A stretch of 64,000 nucleotides of DNA from Paenibacillus durus (GCF_000756615.1 NZ_CP009288.1:2790001-2854000); one strand, 5' to 3'; shown: positions 8,183-17,116, counted from the stretch's first letter. Notes: generated by a model not told the origin, from the letters alone. Numbers and translations: made by a program.

Positions 8183-9361
8183 ATGAATGTGGAGGAAATT
8201 ATGCTGCTGCATCAAGGCGGCAAACTGGAAACAACATTGAAGCACCCGATTGAATCGATGGAGGATTTGGCGAAGGTCTATACGCCGGGAGTAGCCAAGG
8301 TATGTCAGGCCATCGCGTCCGACCAGGATAGAGCTTACGAACTGACCACCAAAAAAAATACAGTGGCTGTCATCAGCGACGGTACTGCGGTATTGGGACT
8401 TGGCGATATCGGCCCGAAAGCCGCAATGCCCGTTATGGAAGGAAAGGCGGCTCTGTTCAAACAGTTCGCTGATGTGGATGCGGTGCCGATCTGCCTGGAT
8501 ACGAAGAATACGGAAGAGATTATCGCGATTGTCAAGGCGCTGGCTCCCACCTTTGGCGGTATCAACCTGGAGGATATTTCTTCTCCCCGCTGCTTCGAAA
8601 TTGAGCGCCGTCTTAGAGAAGAACTGGATATTCCGGTGTTCCACGACGATCAGCACGGAACGGCCATAGTGGTGCTGGCAGGTCTGCTTAACGCGCTAAA
8701 GGTGGTAGACAAAGACATAAGAGATGTCAAAATTGTCGTCAACGGCTGCGGGGCAGCAGGCATATCGGTAGCTAAAATGCTGCTGGGTGCGGGCGCCGGG
8801 AATCTGATTGGCGTGGATCGGGATGGCGCCATCAACCGGCTGAACGTGTATGACAAGCCTCATTGGACGGAATTCGCGCAGATCAGCAATCCCAATTTGG
8901 AACAAGGCTCTCTATCTGATTGCATCGCAGGTGCGGATGTATTTGTAGGCGTTTCGGCGCCTAACGTGCTGAAGGTCGAGGATATCCGGAAAATGGCCAA
9001 GGACCCGATCGTCTTCGCCATGGCTAATCCGACGCCGGAAATTGATCCTGCGCTTGCCGCTCCATACGTAAAGGTTATGGCGACGGGACGCTCCGATTAT
9101 CCGAACCAGATTAACAACGTACTCTGCTTCCCGGGCATCTTCAGAGGCGCTCTCGACTGCGGCGCCAACGACATCAACGATGAAATGAAGCTCGCGGTAG
9201 CGGAAGCGATTGCCGCGTCTGTTGATCCCTCCGAACTGAACGAACAGTTTATTATTCCGAACGCTTTTGACAAGCGGGTCGTTGAATACATCCGGAAGGC
9301 GGTAGCCGAGGCGGCGATCCGAACCGGAGTTGCGAGAAAAATGCTTATTAGCGTAAACTAA
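8183..9361 (+). CDS. NAD(P)-dependent malic enzyme
   Basis: 392 residues, length of the short malic enzymes such as B. subtilis YtsJ. It converts malate to pyruvate and CO2 with NAD(P)+ reduction. Visible motifs: YTPGVAKVC near the N-terminus (catalytic Tyr region), GLGDIGPKAAMPVMEGKAAL, the metal-binding FHDDQHGTA, the Rossmann region VVNGCGAAGISVAKMLLGAG, and FAMANPTPEI. AGGAGG precedes the ATG with good spacing. Convergent with the ABC/GTPase operon, from which it is separated by a strong hairpin. Cofactor preference is not assigned. Confidence 0.95.
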   Translation: MNVEEIMLLHQGGKLETTLKHPIESMEDLAKVYTPGVAKVCQAIASDQDRAYELTTKKNTVAVISDGTAVLGLGDIGPKAAMPVMEGKAALFKQFADVDAVPICLDTKNTEEIIAIVKALAPTFGGINLEDISSPRCFEIERRLREELDIPVFHDDQHGTAIVVLAGLLNALKVVDKDIRDVKIVVNGCGAAGISVAKMLLGAGAGNLIGVDRDGAINRLNVYDKPHWTEFAQISNPNLEQGSLSDCIAGADVFVGVSAPNVLKVEDIRKMAKDPIVFAMANPTPEIDPALAAPYVKVMATGRSDYPNQINNVLCFPGIFRGALDCGANDINDEMKLAVAEAIAASVDPSELNEQFIIPNAFDKRVVEYIRKAVAEAAIRTGVARKMLISVN

Positions 9362-9379
9362 TCCGTCTTATCTAAAAAA

Positions 9380-9410
9380 CGAACCGGCCAATCTTCCGTT
9401 GGCCGGTTCG
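9380..9410 (-). terminator. Terminator between malic enzyme and the minus-strand ABC operon
   Basis: CGAACCGGCCAA and TTGGCCGGTTCG form a 12-bp stem. The T-run (TTTTTT) lies on the minus-strand side, so it mainly terminates the ABC/GTPase operon and may also stop malic enzyme transcripts. Confidence 0.8.
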
Positions 9411-9449
9411 TCTGTTGTTAGAGCTTCTATATCCCTATCCCTTGAGCCG

Positions 9450-10250
9450 CTAAAACTCGGCGTATCTGAACGCGGACCCTGCCAATCGCTCGCCTCTACG
9501 CAGCTTCTCGCGGACGGCCAAAATGGCGGCATCCGCTTTTTGCAATTCTTCAAGCAGCGCCGATTCGTCCTGATCGCTCTCCAGAACGTCTGCAATGCCG
9601 CCGCTCTTCAGCACAATTCGGCTGTGGGCGAGCAGGGCTAAGATCGGATCATGGGTCGCCATCAGCACAATCTTCTGATTCTGCACAAGAATATCTAGCG
9701 CCTGTCTGCGGTCAATCCCCGCATTCTCGATCTCGTCAATCAGCACGATCGGGCTGTCGGATAAAATGGCGGTATCCGCAATCATCAGGGAGCGTGATTG
9801 TCCGCCGCTGAGCGCGGTCAGCGGGGTATCCGGCACAATCGGCTCTCCGGTCAGCCGGTTTGCCTGAGTGACGACGCCCTGAATCAGCTCCTCCAGCCCC
9901 GTCTCGCCGAGGTTAATGTCGCGGCATTCCGCGTGCAGTGTAATAAATTCCGCCACTGTGGCGTCCATGACAAAGTTCATATTCTGCGACAGCTGGGCAA
10001 TCAGCTTCCGTCCCATGTCGAATCGGATCTCGGGTGCGGGCGGCTGATCGTTAATCAGGATGCATCGGCCGCTCGGTGTATCCCGCTGGGCGATATATTC
10101 TATATCTGCCAGCAGCCTGCTCTTGCCCGAGCCTGTCGGTCCGACGACGGCAACCAGGTCGCCAGGCACCAGGCGTAAGGTGACATCCTCCACTTCACCG
10201 GATTTGGAATGGCCGCCAAGGATCGTAATGGATTGAATATCCTCCATCAT
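9450..10250 (-). CDS. Stand-alone ABC-type ATPase in GTPase/solute-binding-fold operon
   Basis: 266 residues. Walker A GPTGSGKS, signature LSGGQSRS, Walker B IVLIDEIENAG and H-loop THD are all present, so an active ABC ATPase is expected. No permease gene is linked, and the N-terminal ITILGGHSKSGEV is not a standard importer start. Third gene of an operon: its ATG follows the GTPase stop by one base, with GGAGGTGAG as ribosome site. The partners have no membrane segments, which suggests a soluble energising role, for instance in metal or cofactor handling, rather than classical transport. The substrate is unknown. Confidence 0.8.
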   Translation of the reverse strand: MMEDIQSITILGGHSKSGEVEDVTLRLVPGDLVAVVGPTGSGKSRLLADIEYIAQRDTPSGRCILINDQPPAPEIRFDMGRKLIAQLSQNMNFVMDATVAEFITLHAECRDINLGETGLEELIQGVVTQANRLTGEPIVPDTPLTALSGGQSRSLMIADTAILSDSPIVLIDEIENAGIDRRQALDILVQNQKIVLMATHDPILALLAHSRIVLKSGGIADVLESDQDESALLEELQKADAAILAVREKLRRGERLAGSAFRYAEF

Positions 10251-10251
10251 G

Positions 10252-10962
10252 TCAGCTCACCTCCGGGCGGGAAACATCCGGAATAGCAATGCTCTTGACG
10301 TTGCCCATCTGATAGTCGTGCCCGATTCTCGTCTCACCCAGGCAGTAGGAGCAGACCGCCGCCGGCATCGAGAACCGCAGCTTCCGTCCGTCCAGGTCGT
10401 CGATATCCTCCGCCTGCGCGAGCAGGGCGCCGAGCCGTTCCTTACCCTGACCGGTCAGGCCGTTGATGTGAAGAATCTCCGCGCGGGCGTTCACTTTGCG
10501 GACTTGATACTGGAACACCTCGCGCTCGGCTTGTGAGACAATGTCGCCCTTTGTAATGGCCACGATATCGGCTTGTTTCAGCAGCGGGCCCATCTTGGTC
10601 GGGGTATTCGCTCCCGATAAATTATCAATGACGCAGACCGCCAACGCATGGCGGATAAAAGGAGAACAGCGGTTGCACAGACCGGCGCTTTCGCTGATCA
10701 GAATATTGAGTTCCAACGATTGCCCCCAGCGGGCGCAAGCTTCGATATTGGTTACAAAATAATGGTCCGGGCACAGGTTGCCGGCAAGACCGAGAAGCAC
10801 CGGTACTCCTTTGGCACGGTAGCGCTCATCATCCTTGGAGGCAACGCAGTCGAATTTCACGACCCCCGCTTTCAGTCCCTGCTCCTTCAGCCAATCAATC
10901 ACACGCAGAAGCATGGAGGTTTTGCCGCTCGACGGCGGACCCGCCACGGTTATGAGCTTCAT
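10252..10962 (-). CDS. HypB/UreG-like P-loop GTPase with CxxC motifs
   Basis: 236 residues from the ATG at 10962, whose AGGAGG lies inside the last codons of the preceding gene. Walker A GPPSSGKT (8-15) and TKGD (137-140, guanine-specificity type) place it in the SIMIBI class with HypB, UreG and CobW, which load metal centres. Cysteine pairs at C96-x-x-C99 (ESAGLCNRC) and C204-x-x-C207 could bind a metal; the first occupies the place of the HypB ENVGNLVC motif. Middle gene of a tight three-gene operon. No hydrogenase or urease gene is visible, so the client enzyme is unknown. Confidence 0.78.
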   Translation of the reverse strand: MKLITVAGPPSSGKTSMLLRVIDWLKEQGLKAGVVKFDCVASKDDERYRAKGVPVLLGLAGNLCPDHYFVTNIEACARWGQSLELNILISESAGLCNRCSPFIRHALAVCVIDNLSGANTPTKMGPLLKQADIVAITKGDIVSQAEREVFQYQVRKVNARAEILHINGLTGQGKERLGALLAQAEDIDDLDGRKLRFSMPAAVCSYCLGETRIGHDYQMGNVKSIAIPDVSRPEVS

Positions 10963-10966
10963 AATC

Positions 10967-11959
10967 TTAGTCCTCCTGTTCAAACCCTTTGTTAAAGGCA
11001 GCGTTCGCCGCATCCGTCTTTGCCTGAATATCTCCGTTCCAGACGAGATCCCAGCCCATCCACAGCAGCTTGCGCTGAGTAAGCCCGGACGCCGCCGAAG
11101 GATGAGGCGATGGGAAGAAGGCCTGTTCGCACAGCTGCGCCGTCTCCTCGCTTGTGAAGAAGGAAGCTAAACGGCGCCCGCCCTCGGTCGCATTCTTTTT
11201 AGAGAGCAGGAATACCGGGCTTGCGATCGCGCCTTCCTCAGGCCAGATAATATTGATTTTGTCCTTCTTGCGGATCATATTTGCATAAAAATACGGCATC
11301 ACGTATAGAGCCGTTCCGGCTTCGTTATCGGTTCCCGCCAGCTTCGCCATCTGGCCCGGATGAAGCCCCTGGCGAACCGACCGACCGAGACCGGTCAGTA
11401 TATCTTCGCCGAGCTTCTCGCCTAATGTCAGCAGCACCGTTTCGCAAAAGGTGCCGTTATGGCCTCTCATCGTTACCTGCTTCCGGTACACGGGATTCAG
11501 CAGATCACTCCAGGAGCGCGGCTCGGGAGTATCCCCCAGACGGGCTGTATCGGCTACGATGACCAGCGGATTTACGCACATTAACGTAACCCGGCCAGTC
11601 GGGTCCTGCATGCCGATCTCCGCAAACCGTTCATTCGGAGCATAGCCTGCTGCATCGGCGAATACATCCTGATCGAGAAACCGGGTACGGAAATCACGAT
11701 GGAAGAAGCTGCTGATTCCCGGCGTAATTACGATATCCGGCAGTTCGTCGGCGGATTGAAACTCATTTACTGTTTTATAGAAGTCGCTCTGATTCGCGTT
11801 TCCCTCGAATTCCAATTCTTCCGGGTCAAGATCGGTCCAAAGCCCCGAACTTTGCTGATGAAGAAATGTTTCTTCAATAGGCACCTTAAGCGGGCAGGGC
11901 AGCATGGCAAGCAGATGGCGGGGCAATCTTTCCTGTTCTTGGGCCGTTCCTGTATTCAT
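10967..11959 (-). CDS. Solute-binding-fold protein lacking a signal peptide
   Basis: 330 residues resembling extracellular solute-binding proteins of the iron/putrescine type (DIVITPGISSFFHRDF; PRSWSDLLNPVYRKQVTM; GTALYVMPYFYANM). Unlike those, the N-terminus (MNTGTAQEQERLPRHLLAML) has no hydrophobic signal or lipobox, so it should be cytoplasmic. It is the first gene of the operon with the GTPase and ABC ATPase; ribosome site GAGGATG. A cytoplasmic binding protein next to a metal-GTPase suggests delivery of a metal or cofactor inside the cell. The ligand is not predictable. The 239 bases upstream to 12198 show no clear gene. Confidence 0.7.
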   Translation of the reverse strand: MNTGTAQEQERLPRHLLAMLPCPLKVPIEETFLHQQSSGLWTDLDPEELEFEGNANQSDFYKTVNEFQSADELPDIVITPGISSFFHRDFRTRFLDQDVFADAAGYAPNERFAEIGMQDPTGRVTLMCVNPLVIVADTARLGDTPEPRSWSDLLNPVYRKQVTMRGHNGTFCETVLLTLGEKLGEDILTGLGRSVRQGLHPGQMAKLAGTDNEAGTALYVMPYFYANMIRKKDKINIIWPEEGAIASPVFLLSKKNATEGGRRLASFFTSEETAQLCEQAFFPSPHPSAASGLTQRKLLWMGWDLVWNGDIQAKTDAANAAFNKGFEQED

Positions 11960-12198
11960 ATTTATTCATCCTCTCGTCGCCTTTTTTGAAAATACGCTAG
12001 TAAGTTACGTTTAATTATAAATAGTAGTGATTTGATTCACAATTTGCGAAAGACCGAAAGTTTGACAATACTACAAACATTCCCTCATCAGTATAATTTA
12101 GACCCGTTAGCATATAGGAAAAAGGAAAATTCATGAAAAAATGCAACTTTAGCGCAGCATTGACACGAGGCGGGCGTATGGAGAGACAGGAAAGGGAG

Positions 12199-12789
12199 CT
12201 ATGCCTCCGGATAGACGAAACGTTCGATTGTGTCTGCAGCCCGGGCCAGGTCATTTCCGGAATTATCAAAGTATAGGATGGAGGAGGGGGGGAGGGGCCA
12301 TTTTACGGTGCGGCTGACAAGTGAGGAGCGGAAATCATCCCAGTTGCGCAGCTTCCAGTCGTCCAATTTCGAGCTTCTGGCCCTAATTCTTTCCTTATAA
12401 AGTGTCTCATCGGACAGGCTGACGATGACCGCCTTTACTTCGACGTCGAGCAGTGATCGGCCGATCCGCGACAATTCGCGCGCAATCCACCCTTCATCCG
12501 CGGCTTCTTTCGTGAAAGGACCGACCACGATGCTGTCCACATCCAGATTGACGTTATCCAGCGCGGCATCCATCGTAATCCGGTATCCCAGGTCACGGCA
12601 CAGCTTTTTGTATTCTTTAGAATCCCGGTCGGAGGGGTCAAGTCCATGGAGCGTCATTATCGCTTCCGCAGCCGGCCGCAGAAGGATATCCATATCGAAG
12701 AAGGCGGCTTTCCGTCTCGCTGCCAGCGCTTTCGCCAGCGTGGTCTTGCCGGCGCCTGCTCCCCCGAGGAAAAATACGAGTTTATTCAT
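12199..12789 (-). CDS. Small P-loop ATPase/kinase-like protein
   Basis: 196 residues, Walker A GGAGAGKTT at residues 9-17, then FFDMD where nucleoside or shikimate kinases carry substrate-binding residues, and a lid-like ERIRARS region. The overall plan is a zeta-toxin/shikimate-kinase-like AAA_33-type protein. The substrate is unknown. AAGGAGG precedes the ATG. Transcribed alone, upstream of nothing obviously related. Confidence 0.75.
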   Translation of the reverse strand: MNKLVFFLGGAGAGKTTLAKALAARRKAAFFDMDILLRPAAEAIMTLHGLDPSDRDSKEYKKLCRDLGYRITMDAALDNVNLDVDSIVVGPFTKEAADEGWIARELSRIGRSLLDVEVKAVIVSLSDETLYKERIRARSSKLDDWKLRNWDDFRSSLVSRTVKWPLPPSSILYFDNSGNDLARAADTIERFVYPEA

Positions 12790-12823
12790 TGGCTATTCCT
12801 CCTTGTGTATGATTGCCCTGAGT

Positions 12824-13747
12824 TTACCCTAGTGTACGGGCAAGCGTAATCAACCCTGTAATTGTAATAACATTCAGCAGTGTCGAAACCAGTACGGTCT
12901 GGGCCGCGAAGTCCGGCTCATTATTATATTCCTCAGCAAGCAGCGAGGCGTTGACTCCGGTCGGCATGCCGGAAGCGATGATCAGCGCCTGCGCGGGTAT
13001 GCCCTTGAGTCCGAGCGCAAGCACGAGCAGAATGCCGATCGCAGGAGCGGCGAGCAGGCGAAGCAGGAGACTCAGATAAAGATCGACCCGGGCCAGCCGG
13101 AGCGGATACTTGATGATCTGCGCCCCCAGCGTAAGCAGCGCGACCGCAACCATCGATTCCTGGGCATAGGTAAGCGGTTTGGAAATGAACAGAGGCAGCG
13201 GAACGGAGAAGGCGTGGAACGCTAATCCCAGCACCAGCGCGTAAGGAACGGGCATTTTCAGAAATCCGATAATGACGATCCGGTAATTGCCCTTAAGCTT
13301 GGCCCGCTGAATGGAAATAACCCCATAAGTGAAGGTTAGCAGGCTTTGCAGCGCCATAATCAACGATTGAAGCGAAGCGGCGAGAGCATCTCCATGAAAC
13401 GCCAGATCATTAACCGGCATGCCGTAGTTGCCCGCGTTATCCAGCAGCACGCTGTTCGTAAATGCGGCCCTCATGCCTGTTTTGTATTTTAGCGAACGTG
13501 TAAGAATAAAGGACAAAATATAAAGGATGCCTATGTATAGCGCATAGAAACCGACCACCATGCCGAGCAGGGAGGGCGACATTTTCGAGAGGTACATGCT
13601 CATAAACACGGCGGCGGGTGTTATGTAGTAGAAGTTTATTTTTGCCATCGTATACAAATCCAGCCGAAACAGCCACTGAAGCAGCGAGCCGGCGCCAATC
13701 AGAATAAAGACCGGTAGCACAACCTGAAGCAGAATCTCACCAATCAT
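12824..13747 (-). CDS. AEC family (auxin efflux carrier-like) membrane transporter
   Basis: 307 residues, about ten hydrophobic segments in the two five-helix bundles of the AEC family (malate/malonate or auxin-type efflux). Recognisable are AFTNSVLLDNAGNYGMPVND in the first half and IIASGMPTGVNASLLAEEYN in the second, the broken-helix crossing motifs. The ATG at 13747 follows GAGAGGG; a TTG at 13765 is in frame but overlaps that site. The substrate is unknown. Confidence 0.85.
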   Translation of the reverse strand: MIGEILLQVVLPVFILIGAGSLLQWLFRLDLYTMAKINFYYITPAAVFMSMYLSKMSPSLLGMVVGFYALYIGILYILSFILTRSLKYKTGMRAAFTNSVLLDNAGNYGMPVNDLAFHGDALAASLQSLIMALQSLLTFTYGVISIQRAKLKGNYRIVIIGFLKMPVPYALVLGLAFHAFSVPLPLFISKPLTYAQESMVAVALLTLGAQIIKYPLRLARVDLYLSLLLRLLAAPAIGILLVLALGLKGIPAQALIIASGMPTGVNASLLAEEYNNEPDFAAQTVLVSTLLNVITITGLITLARTLG

Positions 13748-13892
13748 TGAACCCTCTCTTTTCAATAGTTAAAGTATTTGCATTATAGCATAATTTGTCT
13801 TCCGGCAGAGCGCTTGGTTATAAAACATTCCGGCTTCGTTAAAACTGCTACAAGAACCTGCATTATGTGAATCGAGAGAAAGGAGCCGGACG

Positions 13893-14126
13893 ATGATAAA
13901 AAGACAACTGGGATTGCCGGCAGTCTTCAGCGCGCTGCTGCTTGCCGCCGGCTGCATGCCCGGAAACGGTATGTCCACGGAGCCTGCACATCCCGCTTCC
14001 TTAGATATGACCAATCTCACAAACCCCGGGAGGGAGCTTGGGGAAGAGCGCGATCCGCTGGCTCCGATTATGAAGGATGTATATTCGAAGTCCATTCCGG
14101 ATGATGTCTATTCGGACGGCCAATAG
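13893..14126 (+). CDS. Small lipoprotein, unknown function
   Basis: 77 residues. Signal peptide with hydrophobic stretch and lipobox LLAAGC (Cys near residue 22), then a hydrophilic, proline/aspartate-rich tail. No domain recognised. AGGAGCC ribosome site. Predicted to be anchored to the outer face of the membrane. Confidence 0.6.
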   Translation: MIKRQLGLPAVFSALLLAAGCMPGNGMSTEPAHPASLDMTNLTNPGRELGEERDPLAPIMKDVYSKSIPDDVYSDGQ

Positions 14127-14242
14127 TGGCCTATAAACCTTCTCGTGCTGCCCATTTCCGTTATCCTTTCGGCTATACAGCCAGAACGATATTCAGTATA
14201 ATAGTGCGGCTTGAAATTAAAGAGAGAGGAGCGCTCAGAGGA

Positions 14243-14686
14243 ATGGCGGCGGAAATTGTGCGCGTTACAACTGAGGAGCAGCTGCAGCAGGGGCTGGATA
14301 TTCGCAAAAAGGTGTTTGTAGAAGAACAAAAGGTTCCTGTGGAAGAAGAAATCGACGATTTCGACAAAATTGGACCGGATGTGCATCACATGATGCTCAT
14401 TGACGATGGGATAGCCGTTGCCACGGGAAGATTAACCTATTACAGAGAGGGCACCGCGAAGATGCAGCGGGTCGCCGTGCTGAAAGAGTACCGTGTCAAA
14501 GGCTACGGCCGGGTGCTGCTGCTTGCGCTGGAGGAACTGGCCCGGGAGCTCGGACTAGAGACGTCCATTCTTGACGCACAGTGCAGAGCGGAAGAGTTCT
14601 ACCGCAAGCTTGGCTACGAAGTGATTTCAGAGCAGCCGTTCTATGATGCCGGGATACTTCATGTGCGCATGCAAAAAAAATTGTAG
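14243..14686 (+). CDS. GNAT family N-acetyltransferase
   Basis: 147 residues, start at 14243 after AGAGGAGCG. RKKVFVEEQKVPVEEEID matches the ElaA/YjcF-type GNAT N-terminus, and the acetyl-CoA pyrophosphate loop is RVAVLKEYRVKGYGRVLL. The C-terminal GYEVISEQPFYDAGILHVRM is typical. It transfers an acetyl group from acetyl-CoA to an unknown amine in the cytoplasm. Monocistronic; a TATAAT box lies about 50 bases upstream. Confidence 0.88.
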   Translation: MAAEIVRVTTEEQLQQGLDIRKKVFVEEQKVPVEEEIDDFDKIGPDVHHMMLIDDGIAVATGRLTYYREGTAKMQRVAVLKEYRVKGYGRVLLLALEELARELGLETSILDAQCRAEEFYRKLGYEVISEQPFYDAGILHVRMQKKL

Positions 14687-14766
14687 AACCGCATATCCGT
14701 CCCATCCGCTGGACATTCTATGATGTGCCTTGTATATGGCAAATCTGGATTTAGGAGCGTGTTCAT

Positions 14767-15003
14767 ATGATGAGCGGAGAACGGGAACGTTTTGTGGCGG
14801 TTCGGAAGAACGGCGATGGTGATCTTGCCTCATTTCAGACCTCAACGGGCCGCGTACTGAGCTATGAGCAGGCGCTGCAGGAAGTTCAGGCGGGAGCTAT
14901 CGCCGGTGTCAATGTGTTCAAAGGAAGGGACGGAGCCCCCCATATCCGAGGGGATGCCGACGGCGATCCGACCAATAATCTTGATCAACTGCCGCAGTTT
15001 TAA
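14767..15003 (+). CDS. DUF3892 domain protein
   Basis: 78 residues: FVAVRKNGDGDLASFQTSTG, a central helix YEQALQEVQAGAIAGVNVF, and the closing NNLDQLPQF, matching small DUF3892 proteins of Bacilli. Function unknown. AGGAG precedes two consecutive ATGs (14767, 14770). Followed by a terminator. Confidence 0.75.
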   Translation: MMSGERERFVAVRKNGDGDLASFQTSTGRVLSYEQALQEVQAGAIAGVNVFKGRDGAPHIRGDADGDPTNNLDQLPQF

Positions 15004-15021
15004 CTGCAGCCCTAAGGTAAG

Positions 15022-15064
15022 GGACTATCCGAGAGGCCGAAAAAGCCGGGGATAGTCCTTTTTT
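15022..15064 (+). terminator. Terminator after the DUF3892 gene
   Basis: GGACTATCC and GGATAGTCC arms followed by TTTTTTT; its tail abuts the stop codon of the convergent MBL gene. Confidence 0.85.
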
Positions 15065-15801
15065 TAAAGATAATACACCACATGCTGCTCCAAAAAATCC
15101 ATCCCCGACGTCTTCCCGACGTAGTCCGGCTTCTCGTCGCCGTAATGCATCAGGGAAATCCTGCTGCGGATATCCTCGGTAAGACTTTTCAGTTCCTCCA
15201 GAGTGGTATGAACGACGCCTGCGCCTTCCAGCTGGCAGTCATGATAAATTTTGCGGCAGCCCCCGCTTCGCACGAGACGGGTCAGAAGCTCCGGCTCAAA
15301 CGTCATGTCGGCGCTGTAAAATACCTCCTCGTTCAGCATGAGCGAATAGCTGTCTTTGCCCGGAATATGCGGTGTCCGGATCAGGCGGACGGTGATTTCC
15401 GGCGAGAGGGTATACATCGTATCCGGCTTAAGCGGACGAACATGAAACACGTCATCCAGCGAGGTAATTATGCCCTTCTGGTACAGCCCGCACATCAATG
15501 TGTGCTCCCACAGAGGATCAACGAGCGCTTCGGGGAGCAAAAGAGTCATTTTGCGACCGGTTGTATGGCGCAGTGTCAACGCAAGCTCTTCAAACCCGCC
15601 GACATGATCGGCATGCAGGTGTGTAATCAGCGTCGCTTCGACCTCCTCGAAGGAACGCCCCAGTTCGTGCATGGCCAGCGGAGCAGTGATGCCGCAATCG
15701 ATCAGCAGGGTATAGCCGCTGCCCATCAGAAGGGCGTTATTGTTGAAATAGTTCTTGGCGAAGGCGCTGCCCGTTCCGAGCATTTGCAATTTGACAGTCA
15801 T
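15064..15801 (-). CDS. MBL-fold metallo-hydrolase (RNase Z-like group)
   Basis: 245 residues. Metal-binding HLHADHVGG plus downstream YSADMTFE and MHYGDE, and an N-terminal MLGTGSAFAKNYFNNN typical of the RNase Z/phosphodiesterase-like branch. It lacks the long exosite arm expected of true tRNase Z, so it is likely an uncharacterised hydrolase. Cytoplasmic. GGGAGG ribosome site just upstream. Confidence 0.85.
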   Translation of the reverse strand: MTVKLQMLGTGSAFAKNYFNNNALLMGSGYTLLIDCGITAPLAMHELGRSFEEVEATLITHLHADHVGGFEELALTLRHTTGRKMTLLLPEALVDPLWEHTLMCGLYQKGIITSLDDVFHVRPLKPDTMYTLSPEITVRLIRTPHIPGKDSYSLMLNEEVFYSADMTFEPELLTRLVRSGGCRKIYHDCQLEGAGVVHTTLEELKSLTEDIRSRISLMHYGDEKPDYVGKTSGMDFLEQHVVYYL

Positions 15802-16003
15802 TATTGATTACCTCCCGGGTTAGCCGTCTAATATATAGTATCAGACGTTTGTAAACGCATGATGAAGATATTATCCTACTTTTTCTCGAACCGGACGCGC
15901 CGCAATATACTGAGTCCAATAAAAATTTGCCTCGGCTGCCGCAACTTGCTCATGCGGATAAAGTATATATTAACAGCATGAATTAGTATGGAGGTCCAAG
16001 GTT

Positions 16004-16561
16004 ATGAAAATAAGATGGAGAAAAGTTGCGGTTTGTGTCATGGTCTTTTCCCTGATGGGCGGTTCATTGTTATTTGCCGACTCGGTCTATCAGAAAGTGC
16101 GAGTGTGGAGTAACGGCAAGGAACTTTCGGATGGCGGGTATTTAATCGATGGGAAAACCTATGTTCCCGCGCGGGAAATCGACGGGTTGATCGTTTGGAG
16201 CGATTCCGGCAAGGTGAAAATCCTTAAACCGAATGTGCATATATCCTTGTTCAAAGGCGACACCATTTTTGGCAAAGTCAAACTGGGTAAGCTGAAGTTC
16301 AGGGCGCTGTGTCAGGTGGACAGTCTGACCGACGATATTGCGGGCGTCAAGTTGTCGATTATCGATCCTTCCGGCAATGTCAAGGAACTCGATTCCAGTG
16401 ATTTGGGCAGCGGACAGGAGGATAATTTCTGGTTCTCTACGAAGGATATTACTTACGATTTTAAAGAAAGCGGTAAATACCGTATCGGTTTCTACATGAA
16501 AGCGACCCGTAACGGCGATTACTCGCTTGTATCCGAGAAAGTCATCACCGCGCTAAATTAA
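16004..16561 (+). CDS. Secreted protein with copper-amine-oxidase-N-like half domain
   Basis: 185 residues. Signal peptide RWRKVAVCVMVFSLMGGSLLFA. Residues about 38-75 (GGYLIDGKTYVPAREID ... VWSDSGKVKIL) resemble one repeat of the copper amine oxidase N-terminal (stalk) domain often found in Paenibacillus surface proteins. The rest looks beta-rich (DPSGNVKELDS, YRIGFYMKAT) and carries no known enzyme motif. TGGAGGT ribosome site. Probably envelope-associated. Confidence 0.65.
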   Translation: MKIRWRKVAVCVMVFSLMGGSLLFADSVYQKVRVWSNGKELSDGGYLIDGKTYVPAREIDGLIVWSDSGKVKILKPNVHISLFKGDTIFGKVKLGKLKFRALCQVDSLTDDIAGVKLSIIDPSGNVKELDSSDLGSGQEDNFWFSTKDITYDFKESGKYRIGFYMKATRNGDYSLVSEKVITALN

Positions 16562-16654
16562 TGCTTTTTGCGGATGCCTGTAAATTGACCTGAACTTGTC
16601 TTACGTGTTAACATACCAAATGTAGGATAATTCAATTCAAAGCGAGGTATTTTA

Positions 16655-17011
16655 ATGAGCGATCACAAACATGAGCATGGCGGAGAATGCTGCGGCAAAC
16701 ATGGCCACAATCACGAGCATGGCCATGAGCATGGCGGATGCGGCTGCGGGCACGACCATGAGCACGAGGAGTTTGTGCTGACCTTGACGAACGAGCAGGG
16801 CGAAGATGTGGAAATGGTGCTGGTGGAAACGTTCGACGTAGCTGACAAGCTCTATGCGCTGCTGCTGGAACGCGAGAACCCGGAAGCTGATGGCATCATT
16901 CTGCGCATGGAAGAAGAAGATGAAGAAATGGTGCTTTACAATATCGAAGACGAAGCGGAATGGAAAGCTGTGGAAGAAGCTTACAACGAACTGCTTGCCA
17001 AGCAGGGATAG
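16655..17011 (+). CDS. DUF1292 protein with His/Cys-rich N-terminal extension
   Basis: 118 residues. Residues 40-118 form a DUF1292 domain (FVLTLTNEQGEDVEMVLVET ... MVLYNIEDEAEWKAVEEAY) as in YrzB-type proteins. The first 38 residues are almost entirely His, Cys, Gly, Glu: 13 His and 5 Cys in HxH, CC and CGC arrangements, as in metal-storage or metallochaperone tails. Metal binding is inferred. Ends before a strong bidirectional terminator. Confidence 0.8.
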   Translation: MSDHKHEHGGECCGKHGHNHEHGHEHGGCGCGHDHEHEEFVLTLTNEQGEDVEMVLVETFDVADKLYALLLERENPEADGIILRMEEEDEEMVLYNIEDEAEWKAVEEAYNELLAKQG

Positions 17012-17063
17012 ATTCGGACAAGATATAGATGTCGGATCTGCTGCTTCAGCCGCCGACTGAAGA

Positions 17064-17097
17064 AAACCCGATACCTTATGACCAGGTATCGGGTTTT
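17064..17097. terminator. Bidirectional terminator
   Basis: AAAACCCGATACCT and AGGTATCGGGTTTTT, 10-bp GC stem with A/T flanks. Serves the DUF1292 gene (+) and the decarboxylase gene (-). Confidence 0.9.
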
Positions 17098-17116
17098 TGT
17101 ATGAGCACTTAAAAAA

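Noticed and set aside
12133..12276. 47-codon plus-strand ORF with AAAGGA upstream
   Set aside because: Overlaps the end of a convincing minus-strand gene; the TTGACA and TATAAT boxes upstream are 24 bases apart, too far for a sigma-A promoter.
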